Source of the DNA: Lacihabitans sp. LS3-19
GTDB lineage: Bacteria; Bacteroidota; Bacteroidia; Cytophagales; Spirosomataceae
Assembly: GCF_024343575.1 (NCBI RefSeq)
Contig: NZ_RJUA01000121.1
Span: 62,001 to 126,000, forward strand
Direction: 5' to 3'
Length of the DNA: 64,000 nt
Shown here: one piece after another, positions 54,720 through 64,000 of the stretch
Layout: each line of letters opens with the position of its first letter
Numbering within the stretch: position 1 is the first letter of the stretch
Made by a program: the position numbers and the translations under genes
The notes under the pieces: model-generated
The model's database searches: none
The model's input: the letters and a program-made list of their open reading frames with translations, nothing else
What the model was told of the DNA's origin: nothing

Positions 54720-57700
54720 ATGCGGTTCTATTTTTTAATTCTTTTTAGTTTTTTGTTGTTTTTCTCTGCCTGTAAAGAGCAAACGCTTTTTGAAAAAATG
54801 GAGGCAAAAGATACTGGAGTTTTGTTTGCTAACAGAATCACCGAGAATGATTCAATGAATATCCTTGACTTTGAATATGTATATAATGGTTCTGGGGTTG
54901 GAATTGCTGATTTTAATAATGATGGTTTGCAAGATGTTTTCTTTAGTGGAAACCAAGTCAAAAACAAATTATACCTTAATAAAGGCTCTTTTAAATTTGA
55001 CGATATATCTGAAAAGGCTGGGATAGATGGAAAAGGGAGGTGGTGTGCAGGAGTAGTGGTAGTTGACATTAACAACGATGGTTGGATGGATGTTTATGTA
55101 GCCGCAACTGTGAAAAAAATTGACACTGAACGACAAAATTTGCTGTATGTTAATCAAGGTATAGAAGATGGGATACCTGTTTTTAAAGAAATGGCAGAAG
55201 AGTATGGGGTCAATGATGATGGACATTCTGAAAATGCTGCATTTTTTGATTATGACAATGATGGAGATTTGGATCTGTATGTTTTAACAAATGTAATTGA
55301 TCTATATCCCAATCAGTTTAGAGAAAAGATGGTTGATGGTACTAACCCTAATACGGACCGTTTTTATAGATGTGATTGGGATGAAAAACTTAATCATCCT
55401 GTTTATACAAATATTTCCAAAGAAGCAGGGATTTCAATTGAAGGTTATGGTTTAGGCCTGAATATTTGCGATATTAACCAAGATGGTTGGAAAGATATTT
55501 ATGTAACCAACGATTACCTATCTGATGACTTATTTTATATCAATGATGGCAAAGGAAAATTTGTGGACATGGCTGCTAAATTACTAAAACACACAAGTAA
55601 TTCGGCTATGGGTAACGATATTGCAGACATCAATAATGACGGGAATTTGGATATTTTTGCTGTGGATATGCTGGCCAAATCAAATTACAGAAAGAAAGTG
55701 TTGACAGGAGCTACAAATTATCAAACCTATAATCTTTACAATGAATTTGGTATCAATTACCAATACATGAGAAATACGCTGCAGCTCAATAATGGTGTAA
55801 ATAAACAAAACCAGCCGATGTTTAGCGAAATCAGTCTTCTGGCAGGTGTGGCAGAGACAGATTGGAGTTGGACACCTTCTTTGGCGGATTTTGATAATGA
55901 TGGTAATCGGGATTTGTTAATTACGAATGGTTTTCCAAAAGATGTGACAGACAGAGATTTTACATCTTTCAGAAATGAGGCAGAAAAATTAGCTGCTCGT
56001 CAGTTTATATTAGACCAAATACCCGTAGTAAAAATCAGCAATTATGCTTTTAGAAATACAGGAAATTTGCAATTTGAAGATGTAACCGAAAAATGGGGCT
56101 TGGATATTCCTTCTTTTTCAAACGGGGCGGTTTATGCTGACTTAGACAATGACGGTGATTTGGATTATATAGTAAACAATATCAACGATTCGGCTTTTGT
56201 TTTTAAAAATACTTTAATAGAAACTGACAAAAACAAAGAAAGTCATTATCTAAGACTTAGATTTGAAGGGGATGCTAAAAACAAAAACGGAATAGGAACT
56301 GTGGCCATTTTGGAGTTTGAAGATGGAGAGAAAATCATTCATGAAAACAACCCTTACCGTGGTTATTTGTCTAGCGTTGAGCCACTGGTTCATTTTGGGA
56401 TTGGGGCAAAGAAAATCAAGTCTCTAGAGATTCAATGGTACAATGGAATGTCTCAGATTATTAATAATCCTCAAAAGGATCAATTAATGGTTTTAAATAT
56501 CAAAAATGCAAATAAGCTGACTGTTCATGCATCAGAACCAAAGAATGAATTGTTTCAAGATATAACAGATCAAACCCATGTAGATTTCCTTCATAAAGAG
56601 TTGGACTTTATTGACTACAATATTCAGAATTTATTGCCATTTAAATTGTCTGAACTAGGGCCTGGAATGAGCGTGGGTGATGTCAATGGCGACGGACTTG
56701 AAGATGTATTTATGGGAGGTGGAAAGACCTTCAATGGTTTGTTTTTTCTACAACAACAGAATGGCGAATATTTAAAAAAATATTTAAATGATCAGGAAGA
56801 ATCATCGGAAAAACTATCTGACGACTTGGGTTCCTTGCTTTTTGATGCGGATGGAGACGGAGACCTGGATTTGTACATCTGTAGAGGTGGGAGTGAAGGT
56901 CAACCCAATGATAAATCTTTTCAAGACATAATATATTTAAATGACGGGAAAGGTGGTTTTTCTGAAAACAAACAGATACTTCCACAATTCGCAACGAGTA
57001 CATCTTGTGTAAGAGCAACAGACTTTGATAATGATGGTGATTTAGATTTATTTGTAGCAGGTAGGAATGTCCCTGGTCAATATCCAAAATTCACAGATTC
57101 TTATTTGCTACGCAATGATTCGGGAAATGGACTTGCGAAATTTACGGATTTGAAATTGCCTGAACTAAAAGATTTAGGCTTAATCTGTGATGTACTTTGG
57201 ACTGATTTTGACAATGACGGTTGGATGGATCTTTTAGTTGCTGGAGAATGGGCTGCTCCGCGATTATTTAAAAATAATAAAGGAAAGCTTACAGAATTAA
57301 AAAATACAGGTCTTGAAAATCTCAAAGGATTGTGGACTTCGGCCAATAGTGGAGATTTTGACAATGATGGAGACATAGATTACGTTTTGGGAAATGTAGG
57401 GCTAAATACCTTGTTTAAAGGGACAAAAAAAGAACCTGTGAAGGTAATTGCTAAAGATTTTGATAATAATGGTAATTATGACATCATTCCTTTTATTTAT
57501 TTTCAAGACCTAAATAAGAAAAAGGTTTTGGTACCTTACAATGGGAAAGACGACGTAAATAAGCAACTAAATGCTACTCGATCGAGATTTGTTTCTTACA
57601 AAGAATTTGCGAATGCCAATTACGACAATTTACTGACAAAAGAAGAGAAAAAAGGTGCCCAAGAGTTGGAATTAAATTATACCAAATCTTTGGTAATTAT

Positions 57701-58205
57701 GAATCTTGGTGGAGGCAAGTTTGAAATTAGGGAATTACCTATTCAAGCACAATTTAGTCCTGTGAACGGTATTTTAGTGGAAGATTTTGATCAGGACGGT
57801 TTTCAAGATTTGCTGATTTCTGGGAATAATTTTGGTAATGAAACCTCTATGGGAAGATTAGACGCATCAAATGGATTTTTCTTAAAAGGGAAAGGGAATG
57901 GTGAATTTGTTAATGTTTCCAATTCAGGATATTATGTGCCAAAAGATGCCAAGTCTTCTGTGACCATTAGCAATGCAAAAGGTGAGATTTGTATTTTTGC
58001 GTCCCAAAATAGAGGCACTTTAAAAGTTTTTAAAACTCCTTTGATAAAGCAAAATATTGGTCTGAACTCGAAAAATAGGAGTTATACTTACCAAATCAAT
58101 GGTAAAACCACAAAAAAAGAATTGAATTTTGGTTCGTCTTATTTAGGCCAATCTAGCAGGTATATTGTACTTCCTGCAAATGCTAAAAATTTAAAGGTAA
58201 ATTGA
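54720..58205 (+). CDS. CRTAC1-family VCBS/ASPIC-UnbV lipoprotein
   Basis: 1161 residues. A lipoprotein signal (lipobox FFSAC) precedes many FG-GAP/VCBS-type repeats with the calcium-binding run DxDxDGxxD, for example DFNNDGLQD, DYDNDGDLDLY, DLDNDGDLDY and DADGDGDLDLY. These probably form seven-bladed propellers. An ASPIC/UnbV domain sits near residues 515-590 (HYLRLRFEGDAKN to SLEIQWYNGMSQ). The family is extracellular and calcium binding. It starts 34 bases after the SusD terminator and ends one base before the next ORF, so it is probably co-transcribed with the next two genes. Confidence 0.9.
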   Translation: MRFYFLILFSFLLFFSACKEQTLFEKMEAKDTGVLFANRITENDSMNILDFEYVYNGSGVGIADFNNDGLQDVFFSGNQVKNKLYLNKGSFKFDDISEKAGIDGKGRWCAGVVVVDINNDGWMDVYVAATVKKIDTERQNLLYVNQGIEDGIPVFKEMAEEYGVNDDGHSENAAFFDYDNDGDLDLYVLTNVIDLYPNQFREKMVDGTNPNTDRFYRCDWDEKLNHPVYTNISKEAGISIEGYGLGLNICDINQDGWKDIYVTNDYLSDDLFYINDGKGKFVDMAAKLLKHTSNSAMGNDIADINNDGNLDIFAVDMLAKSNYRKKVLTGATNYQTYNLYNEFGINYQYMRNTLQLNNGVNKQNQPMFSEISLLAGVAETDWSWTPSLADFDNDGNRDLLITNGFPKDVTDRDFTSFRNEAEKLAARQFILDQIPVVKISNYAFRNTGNLQFEDVTEKWGLDIPSFSNGAVYADLDNDGDLDYIVNNINDSAFVFKNTLIETDKNKESHYLRLRFEGDAKNKNGIGTVAILEFEDGEKIIHENNPYRGYLSSVEPLVHFGIGAKKIKSLEIQWYNGMSQIINNPQKDQLMVLNIKNANKLTVHASEPKNELFQDITDQTHVDFLHKELDFIDYNIQNLLPFKLSELGPGMSVGDVNGDGLEDVFMGGGKTFNGLFFLQQQNGEYLKKYLNDQEESSEKLSDDLGSLLFDADGDGDLDLYICRGGSEGQPNDKSFQDIIYLNDGKGGFSENKQILPQFATSTSCVRATDFDNDGDLDLFVAGRNVPGQYPKFTDSYLLRNDSGNGLAKFTDLKLPELKDLGLICDVLWTDFDNDGWMDLLVAGEWAAPRLFKNNKGKLTELKNTGLENLKGLWTSANSGDFDNDGDIDYVLGNVGLNTLFKGTKKEPVKVIAKDFDNNGNYDIIPFIYFQDLNKKKVLVPYNGKDDVNKQLNATRSRFVSYKEFANANYDNLLTKEEKKGAQELELNYTKSLVIMNLGGGKFEIRELPIQAQFSPVNGILVEDFDQDGFQDLLISGNNFGNETSMGRLDASNGFFLKGKGNGEFVNVSNSGYYVPKDAKSSVTISNAKGEICIFASQNRGTLKVFKTPLIKQNIGLNSKNRSYTYQINGKTTKKELNFGSSYLGQSSRYIVLPANAKNLKVN

Positions 58206-58206
58206 A

Positions 58207-59697
58207 ATGCACAAAGGCATAGTCTCAATTTTATTTCTTTATTTCTTTATTTTTAGCTGCACTTCAAAAAAAATAAGTGAAACTTTTAATGCTAAGCCTT
58301 CTGGACTAAGTGGGGAAGAGTTGGCGAAAATTCATTGTGCCAGCTGTCATGTTTTCCCTGAAGCCGATTTGTTGCCCAAAGAGATTTGGTTAAAAGGCGT
58401 ATTGCCTAAAATGGCTTTGCGATTAGGGCAAGGAGATTTTATGCAAGAGATGATGTCACATCAGAATACTGAAATGATGGTGATAATGGAATCTGGAATT
58501 TATCCTGATAAGCCTTTGATTGTAAAAGAGGATTGGGAGAAAATCGTAAAGTATTATGAAGATAATGCTCCAGAAAATCTTAAAAGTACCCCTACGCACA
58601 TTACCACAGACTTGGATTTATTTGCTGCAAGTCCCCAAAAAATAAATGCTCAAGAGATTGTGATGACCAAATTTGATTCTTTGAGTAAGAAAATATTTGT
58701 GGGCTCTGCTCTAAAAAGTTCGATTTATAGTTTTCAAATGGGTTCAAAAAAAATTGACTCTGTGAAAACAAAGAGCCCAAATGTGGATTTTGGATTTCAT
58801 AATAATTTAGGAAGGGTTGAATTGGAAGTAGGGATTTTGAACCCTTCTGATTTATCTGAAGGAAGATTGTTAGCCAGTGGGAAGGTTTTAAAAGATAAAA
58901 TGCATAGACCTGTTAATCTAGTCTTAGCAGATGTGAATGAAGACGGAACAGAGGATTTTATAGTTTCAAATTTTGGAAATTTGCTCGGAAGTTTGGTCTG
59001 GTACGATGGAAAAACCTTTGAAGAAAATCTGCTTTTAAATGAACCTGGTGCTAGAGTCGTATATTTTGTTGACTTTGACAAAGACGGGAAAAAAGACATT
59101 TTGGCATTAATGACGCAAGGAAGGGAGTCTATTGTTTTTTTTAAAAACATTGGAAAAGGAGCGTTTGAAATGAAACCTTTGTTGCGTTTTCCGCCGGTTT
59201 ATGGTTCGAGTTATTTTGTGGTGAAAGATTTAAACAATGACGGCTATCTTGATTTTGTTTATACCAATGGCGACAATGCAGATTTGTCGATCGTAAAAAA
59301 ACCTTATCACGGACTTAGGATATTTATTAATGATGGTAAAATGAATTTTTCGGAAAAGTATTTTTACCCAATAAATGGTGCTTCAAAAGTTCTTGTAGAG
59401 GATTTTGATCAAGATGGTGATTTTGATATGGCTATAATTTCTTTTTTTCCTGACGATAAAAAGAAAGAGGGATTTCTTTATTTTGAACAAACAAAAAACT
59501 TTAATTTTAATATTAAATCTAAAAAGAACATTTCCAACGAAAAGTGGCTCACTATGGATAAGGGTGATTTTGATGGAGATGGCGATATAGACTTGGTTCT
59601 CGGGGCGTTTAATAGAGACAGAAAAACGCCCTCAAAAATCAATTCTGTTGTGATTTTAGAAAACAAATTGAACCCTAAAACTTCAAAAAACAAATGA
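58207..59697 (+). CDS. VCBS-repeat lipoprotein with c-type haem motif
   Basis: 496 residues. A lipoprotein signal (lipobox IFSC, Cys18) is followed by a haem-c attachment motif C44-A-S-C47-H48 in KIHCASCHVFPEADLLP, with candidate methionine ligands further on (MALRLGQGDFMQEMM). Residues about 110-490 carry FG-GAP repeats such as DVNEDGTEDF, DFDKDGKKDI and DFDGDGDIDLVLG. This suggests a calcium-binding propeller fused to a small cytochrome domain, either redox active or with a degenerate haem site. It overlaps the S9 peptidase start by 4 bases (ATGA). Confidence 0.85.
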   Translation: MHKGIVSILFLYFFIFSCTSKKISETFNAKPSGLSGEELAKIHCASCHVFPEADLLPKEIWLKGVLPKMALRLGQGDFMQEMMSHQNTEMMVIMESGIYPDKPLIVKEDWEKIVKYYEDNAPENLKSTPTHITTDLDLFAASPQKINAQEIVMTKFDSLSKKIFVGSALKSSIYSFQMGSKKIDSVKTKSPNVDFGFHNNLGRVELEVGILNPSDLSEGRLLASGKVLKDKMHRPVNLVLADVNEDGTEDFIVSNFGNLLGSLVWYDGKTFEENLLLNEPGARVVYFVDFDKDGKKDILALMTQGRESIVFFKNIGKGAFEMKPLLRFPPVYGSSYFVVKDLNNDGYLDFVYTNGDNADLSIVKKPYHGLRIFINDGKMNFSEKYFYPINGASKVLVEDFDQDGDFDMAIISFFPDDKKKEGFLYFEQTKNFNFNIKSKKNISNEKWLTMDKGDFDGDGDIDLVLGAFNRDRKTPSKINSVVILENKLNPKTSKNK

Positions 59698-62036
59698 AAA
59701 TCAAAATTTTACTTTTTTTAAATCTGTGTTTTTTTACTGCATTCTCCCAAAGCAAACTTACGGTAGAGAAAATAATGCAAGACCCGAAATGGATCGGTAC
59801 TTCACCATCTGAGATCTCATGGTCGGATGACAGTAAAAGCATTTATTTTAAATGGAATCCGGAAAAGAACTTGGGAGATTCGTTATATAATTATTCTTTG
59901 AAATCAAAAAAAACAGAGAAAGTCTCAAAGAAAGATCGCTTGACTTTAACCGCTGAGGGTAAATATAATTTAGATTATACGAATAAAGTTTACGCCAAAG
60001 ACGGTGACTTGTATTTATATTATCCACAAACCAATACAACGTTAAGAATTACAAAAACGGTGGATATCGAATCTAGGCCTTCGTTTTCTGTAGATGGGCA
60101 GTCAATTTTATTTGTAAAAAACCAAAATGTTTATGCTCAAAATATTGTGAATGGTTCGGTAGAGCAATTGACAGATTTTAAATCTGGCTCAAAGTCCTCA
60201 GAAAAGAAAAAAACAGAAGAAGAGGCTTGGTTGGAAAAAGACCAGATGGCTTTATTCGAAGTTCTTACGGAAAGAAAAACCAAGGAAAAAGAAAGCAAAA
60301 AAAATAATCCTGAGCCTAAAGGACCCAAAAAGATTTACTTAGAAGATAATAGACTCTCAAATGTTAATATAAGTCCAAATAGTGATTTTATAGCTTATAG
60401 TTTAATAGAAACTCCCAAAAATCAGAAAAGTACTATAGTGCCAAACTATGTAACTAACTCTGGATACACTACGGATATTCCTGCCAGAAATAAGGTAGGG
60501 TCTCCTCAAAATTCAAGTTCGGCATATATTTATTGTATAGCGGCAGATACGGTTTTTAAACTTTCGAGCAAAGGTTTGCCAGGTTTAAATACATTTCCGG
60601 AATTCTTTAAAGATTATCCAAAAATTGATAGTGCTACGAAAGCAAAAGGAAGGGAAGTGCAATTTTATAACTTTGTTTGGTCACCTTTAGGCACTAAGTT
60701 AATAGCCGAGGCTAGAACAATAGATCATAAAGATAGATGGATTGTAGAGGTTGATTTGGCCTCTGGTAAAACTAAAAGTATAGATCATCAAAGAGATGAG
60801 GCATGGATAGGAGGGCCTGGGATTTCGAATTTTGCAAGTACTTTAGGCTTTTTAGATGAAAATACGATTTATTTCCAAAGTGAAGAAACTGGTTATTCTC
60901 ATTTATACAAAATGGACTTAGTTTCAAACAAAAAACAGGCTTTAACAAATGGTAAATTCGAAGTTCTAAAAGTTGAGCTTTCTGTTGATAAGTCTAAGTT
61001 TTATGTAACCACAAACGAAGTTCATCCAGGTGAGCAACATTTCTATCATCTTTCGGTAAATGGAGGTGAAATGAAAAAAATAACTAACATGACCGGGTCA
61101 AATGATGTGACGATTTCACCTGATGAGAAATATCTAGCAATTAGATATTCGTATTCAAATAAGCCTTGGGAATTGTATTTGCAAAAAAATGATGCAGGAG
61201 CAAAGGCCGAAAAATTAACGAATTCATTGACAAAGGAATTTGAAGCTTACGCTTGGAGAGACCCTAAGGTTATTACTTTTAAAGCTGAAGATGGGCAAGA
61301 AATTTACGGTAGATTATATGAGCCTGATGCGAAAATTGCAAAAGCTAAAGGAAAACCTGCGGTGATTTTTGTTCATGGAGCGGGATATTTGCAGAATGCC
61401 CATAAGTGGTGGAGCAATTATTTTAGAGAATATATGTTCCATAATTTGCTTACTGACCTTGGTTATACCGTTTTCGATATAGATTATAGAGCTTCTGCTG
61501 GCTATGGTAGAGATGTAAGAACGGGAATTTATAGATATATGGGGGGTAAAGATTTATCTGACCAAGTAGATGCTACTAAGTTTTTAATCAAAAACTATGG
61601 CGTGGACGCAAAGAAAATAGGGATTTACGGCGGGTCCTATGGAGGCTTTATAACATTGATGGCATTGTTTACAACTCCTGATGTTTTTAAGGCTGGGGCT
61701 GCACTTAGGCCTGTTACTGACTGGGCTGCTTACAATCACGGATATACTTCTAACATCCTAAATACACCTCAAACAGACAGCATAGCTTACCACAGAAGTT
61801 CACCAATTTATTTTGCAGATGGCTTGAAAAACAACCTTTTGATTTGTCATGGTGTGGTGGATGTAAATGTTCATTATCAGGATGTTGTAAGGCTAAGTCA
61901 AAGGCTTATTGAGCTGAAAAAAGACAATTGGTCAATGGCCTCTTATCCTATGGAAGACCACGGTTTTGTGGAGCCGAGCTCATGGACAGATGAATATAAA
62001 AGAATACTGAAGCTTTTCGAGGAGAAATTGAAATAA
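59694..62036 (+). CDS. S9-family prolyl oligopeptidase-like peptidase
   Basis: 780 residues with a signal peptide ending TAFSQ (about 19). An N-terminal beta-propeller region with TolB-like repeats (WSDDSKSIYFKW, SFSVDGQSILFV, FVWSPLGTKLIAEA) is followed by an alpha/beta-hydrolase domain. The catalytic serine is Ser648 in GGSYGGF and the histidine is His756 in MEDHGF; the aspartate is expected near VVDVNVHY. DPP-IV-like members remove dipeptides. A Lys/Glu-rich insert near residues 155-210 interrupts the propeller. Translationally coupled to the upstream VCBS gene. Confidence 0.92.
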   Translation: MKIKILLFLNLCFFTAFSQSKLTVEKIMQDPKWIGTSPSEISWSDDSKSIYFKWNPEKNLGDSLYNYSLKSKKTEKVSKKDRLTLTAEGKYNLDYTNKVYAKDGDLYLYYPQTNTTLRITKTVDIESRPSFSVDGQSILFVKNQNVYAQNIVNGSVEQLTDFKSGSKSSEKKKTEEEAWLEKDQMALFEVLTERKTKEKESKKNNPEPKGPKKIYLEDNRLSNVNISPNSDFIAYSLIETPKNQKSTIVPNYVTNSGYTTDIPARNKVGSPQNSSSAYIYCIAADTVFKLSSKGLPGLNTFPEFFKDYPKIDSATKAKGREVQFYNFVWSPLGTKLIAEARTIDHKDRWIVEVDLASGKTKSIDHQRDEAWIGGPGISNFASTLGFLDENTIYFQSEETGYSHLYKMDLVSNKKQALTNGKFEVLKVELSVDKSKFYVTTNEVHPGEQHFYHLSVNGGEMKKITNMTGSNDVTISPDEKYLAIRYSYSNKPWELYLQKNDAGAKAEKLTNSLTKEFEAYAWRDPKVITFKAEDGQEIYGRLYEPDAKIAKAKGKPAVIFVHGAGYLQNAHKWWSNYFREYMFHNLLTDLGYTVFDIDYRASAGYGRDVRTGIYRYMGGKDLSDQVDATKFLIKNYGVDAKKIGIYGGSYGGFITLMALFTTPDVFKAGAALRPVTDWAAYNHGYTSNILNTPQTDSIAYHRSSPIYFADGLKNNLLICHGVVDVNVHYQDVVRLSQRLIELKKDNWSMASYPMEDHGFVEPSSWTDEYKRILKLFEEKLK

Positions 62037-62093
62037 ATCCTTTTTTATTATCTTAGGAAATAGTAATTTGTTGGAAAATACTTGACAAAAAAT

Positions 62094-63650
62094 ATGTCTA
62101 AATTCGTTTTACTGCTCGACTGGGAAGGATTTGAAAAAGATAAATATGTTCATACTGTTTTAGAAGACAATCTTTTGCCGAATTATTTTATTGGCTGCCG
62201 TTGGTTTGCAGGAAAAGCTCGCAAAAATTGGCGACTTAAAATTTCCCAAGTAATAAGGATGAATTATGAGGAATCTCAATATTTCTTTGCGTTTATTAAT
62301 GTGAAATATCCTGAAGGTGACACTGAAACCTACATGTTTCCTCTTTCGTTTGTGGCGGATGATATTGAAGGTTTACCTAGTGAAGCAATCATAACGCCCG
62401 CAAGTTTAGAGGAAAAAGAAGGATATTTAGTTGAAGCCGTTTTTGATCCTGCATTTAGAGAAGCTATTTTTCATAATATTGTCAATAGCCAAAATATACT
62501 ACAGATTACAAACGATCATCTGGTTTTTGAAAGAGGAAAGGGCTTAGAAGACGAAACAGCAATTGATAGCATAATTCCTGATATAGATTCAAGTAATACA
62601 GCCTTTGTGTTTGGAGGTAAGTATTTTTTTAAATTGTATCGCAAGCTTTTCGCAGAGACCAATCCTGAGGTAGAGATGGTGCAGTTTATTACCCAAAACT
62701 CTGATTTTAAAAACATTCCGAGGTATTGTGGAAGTGTAACTTTAGAGAAGAAGTTGGAAAGTGACATCACTATCGGATTGCTGGTTGAGGTTATAGCCAA
62801 CGAAAAAGACAACTGGTCAAAAACGGGAGATTATCTCAACGATTTTATGTTCGCTTTTGTAGATGGTAATTTCCAAATTAAGGAAAATGTTTTCGAAAAA
62901 GTGGGTTTACTTGGTCAACGAACAGCCCAAATGCACGATGCCCTTTTTAATATTAATTGTGAAGAAGGATTTAGAGCAGATATTTTTGATAGACCTTACA
63001 GAAGATTTATCCATCAAAAAGTTGAGGACTTATTAGAACACCGCTATAATATATTGACAGAAAATTATCTTTCTTTAGACGAGCAATCGCAGATACTGGC
63101 TTGGAAGTTTATGGAAGCCAAAGACATTATCTTAGATTTTGTAGATCAAATATTAACAAGGCCAATAGAATCATTTAGAACCAGAATTCATGGAGATTAT
63201 CATTTGGGGCAGGTTTTGGTTTGTAAAGAAGACCTAGTTATTATTGATTTTGAGGGCGAACCAGAGAGTACTATTTCAAGTAGAAAAGTCAAGCATTCAC
63301 CACTTAAAGATGTTGCTGGGATGATTAGATCTTATCATTATGCAGTTTCGGCTAAGTTATTTAACAGTCCAGAAACCAAGTCTTTGAATGAGAAAGTTTT
63401 GCAAAGAGCTACTGATAGATGGTATAGATTAATGCGAGATACCTATCTCGATGAATACATGACGTATTTTGGGCCATTACACCCGCTTTTAAAAAATAAC
63501 AATGAAATTAATTATTTATTACAATTTCATTTGCTAGAGAAATCAGTATACGAATTAGGCTATGAATTAAACTACAGACCAAGTTGGGTCAAAATACCGC
63601 TAAAAGGAATTTTAGATGTAATTTTAGAGATAGAAAAACTGAATAGGTAA
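62094..63650 (+). CDS. Maltokinase-like (Pep2/Mak-type) kinase
   Basis: About 518 residues from the ATG at 62094; a TTG four codons upstream is less likely. The N-terminal cap region (RWFAGKARKNWRLKISQV, IITPASLEE) and the C-terminal aminoglycoside-phosphotransferase-like lobe with catalytic HGDYHLGQVL and metal-binding IIDFEGEP match maltokinases, which phosphorylate maltose to maltose-1-phosphate for glycogen-type synthesis via GlgE. Partners TreS or GlgE are not in the window. Cytoplasmic, with 57 bases to the S9 gene. Confidence 0.82.
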   Translation: MSKFVLLLDWEGFEKDKYVHTVLEDNLLPNYFIGCRWFAGKARKNWRLKISQVIRMNYEESQYFFAFINVKYPEGDTETYMFPLSFVADDIEGLPSEAIITPASLEEKEGYLVEAVFDPAFREAIFHNIVNSQNILQITNDHLVFERGKGLEDETAIDSIIPDIDSSNTAFVFGGKYFFKLYRKLFAETNPEVEMVQFITQNSDFKNIPRYCGSVTLEKKLESDITIGLLVEVIANEKDNWSKTGDYLNDFMFAFVDGNFQIKENVFEKVGLLGQRTAQMHDALFNINCEEGFRADIFDRPYRRFIHQKVEDLLEHRYNILTENYLSLDEQSQILAWKFMEAKDIILDFVDQILTRPIESFRTRIHGDYHLGQVLVCKEDLVIIDFEGEPESTISSRKVKHSPLKDVAGMIRSYHYAVSAKLFNSPETKSLNEKVLQRATDRWYRLMRDTYLDEYMTYFGPLHPLLKNNNEINYLLQFHLLEKSVYELGYELNYRPSWVKIPLKGILDVILEIEKLNR

Positions 63651-63651
63651 A

Positions 63652-64000
63652 ATGATTATTTATAAACTTTATTTGTTTTTGTTTGCTTTAAAAACCGCAA
63701 CTTGTTCATGTAACTATGAACATAAAACATCTTTTTTTGAAAAAAGTCGTATTAATATTTCTAAGACAGGGAAGTTTCCGGTTTGCATTGGTGAAAATTC
63801 GGGTTTAAGCAAAGCATGGCAAGATGGTTTTTATTGGACGCATAATGATTCTGGTGGGAATCCTGAGCTATATATGGTTAATGCCGAAGGTTTAATGTTT
63901 GATACATTGGATGTGCCAGGTGCCATAAATGTTGACTGGGAGGATTTGGCAAAAGACAATAAAGGGAATATTTATATTGGAGATTTCGGGAATAATTCTA
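63652..64000 (+). CDS. Secreted beta-propeller-like protein, 3' end missing
   Basis: The frame starts at an ATG two bases after the kinase stop and runs open to the window edge (about 116 residues). The N-terminus is hydrophobic (IIYKLYLFLFALKTATCSC), suggesting a lipoprotein or signal peptide. Later text such as FYWTHNDSGGNPELYMVN and NVDWEDLAKDNKGNIYIGDFGNN resembles NHL/SMP-30-type or phytase-like propeller proteins. The family cannot be settled from this fragment. Confidence 0.75.
   Translation, partial: MIIYKLYLFLFALKTATCSCNYEHKTSFFEKSRINISKTGKFPVCIGENSGLSKAWQDGFYWTHNDSGGNPELYMVNAEGLMFDTLDVPGAINVDWEDLAKDNKGNIYIGDFGNNS

Noticed and set aside
1-64000. CRISPR arrays, insertion sequences, transposases, prophage genes, rRNA operons
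   Set aside because: No spaced direct repeats, transposase motifs, phage structural genes or rRNA-like sequence were seen on either strand.

Overview
The window is about 64 kb of AT-rich chromosome from a member of the Bacteroidota, most likely the order Cytophagales. The evidence is a gldK-gldL-gldM-gldN gliding/type IX secretion cluster, a PorP/SprF-type protein, a SusC/SusD pair, several TonB-linked proteins, proteins with gliding-associated C-terminal domains, many Bacteroidota-type lipoproteins and TAnnTTTG-like promoter elements. No insertion sequence, prophage, rRNA or CRISPR array was seen. Gene calls rest on my own reading of motifs and neighbours; no database search was possible.

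Bases 1-4649 hold the tail of a large MG2/TonB-plug protein, a GHL10-type glycoside hydrolase lipoprotein, a DinB-fold protein and a PD-(D/E)XK nuclease-like protein.

Bases 4650-10258 are the most interesting part: an apparent RNA-repair cassette. It contains an SPFH/slipin protein, a small low-molecular-weight phosphatase-like protein, a divergent WYL regulator, an RlaP-type nucleotidyltransferase and the RNA ligase RtcB. In front of the slipin gene, about 400 bases contain tRNA pieces in an unusual order. Two tandem modules (4923-4988 and 4993-5063) run T-arm, acceptor stem closed by a 4-base loop, U8/A9, D-arm, that is, as circularly permuted tRNAs. The second also carries an anticodon arm reading TTG (Gln). 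The same palindrome, TACGCA-N7-TGCGTA, lies before the RNA and in the WYL/rlaP divergent intergenic region, at the same distance from a TTTTG promoter-like element. This suggests that the WYL protein controls both arms of the cassette.

Bases 10255-35200 are mostly housekeeping and envelope genes: a GH63-like glucosidase, biotin ligase, RsfS, FtsH, a second MG2/plug protein, a WG-repeat protein, gamma-glutamyltransferase, a MacB/FtsX-type permease, a universal stress protein, ArgS, YicC, a DUF4126 protein, an Lrp/AsnC regulator, a subclass B1 metallo-beta-lactamase-like lipoprotein, ProC, a TlpA-like protein, GatB and a TonB-dependent receptor.

Bases 35300-43564 (minus strand) carry gldN, gldM, gldL, gldK, a PorP/SprF-like protein, a HemD-like protein, a DUF4271 protein and methylglyoxal synthase. 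A MoxR/ChlI-like ATPase, a secreted protein with a gliding-associated C-terminus and a lamin-tail-domain protein follow. Bases 49622-62036 hold SusC, SusD, a CRTAC1 (VCBS + ASPIC/UnbV) lipoprotein, a VCBS lipoprotein with a haem c motif and an S9 peptidase. A maltokinase-like kinase and the start of a secreted beta-propeller-like protein close the window.
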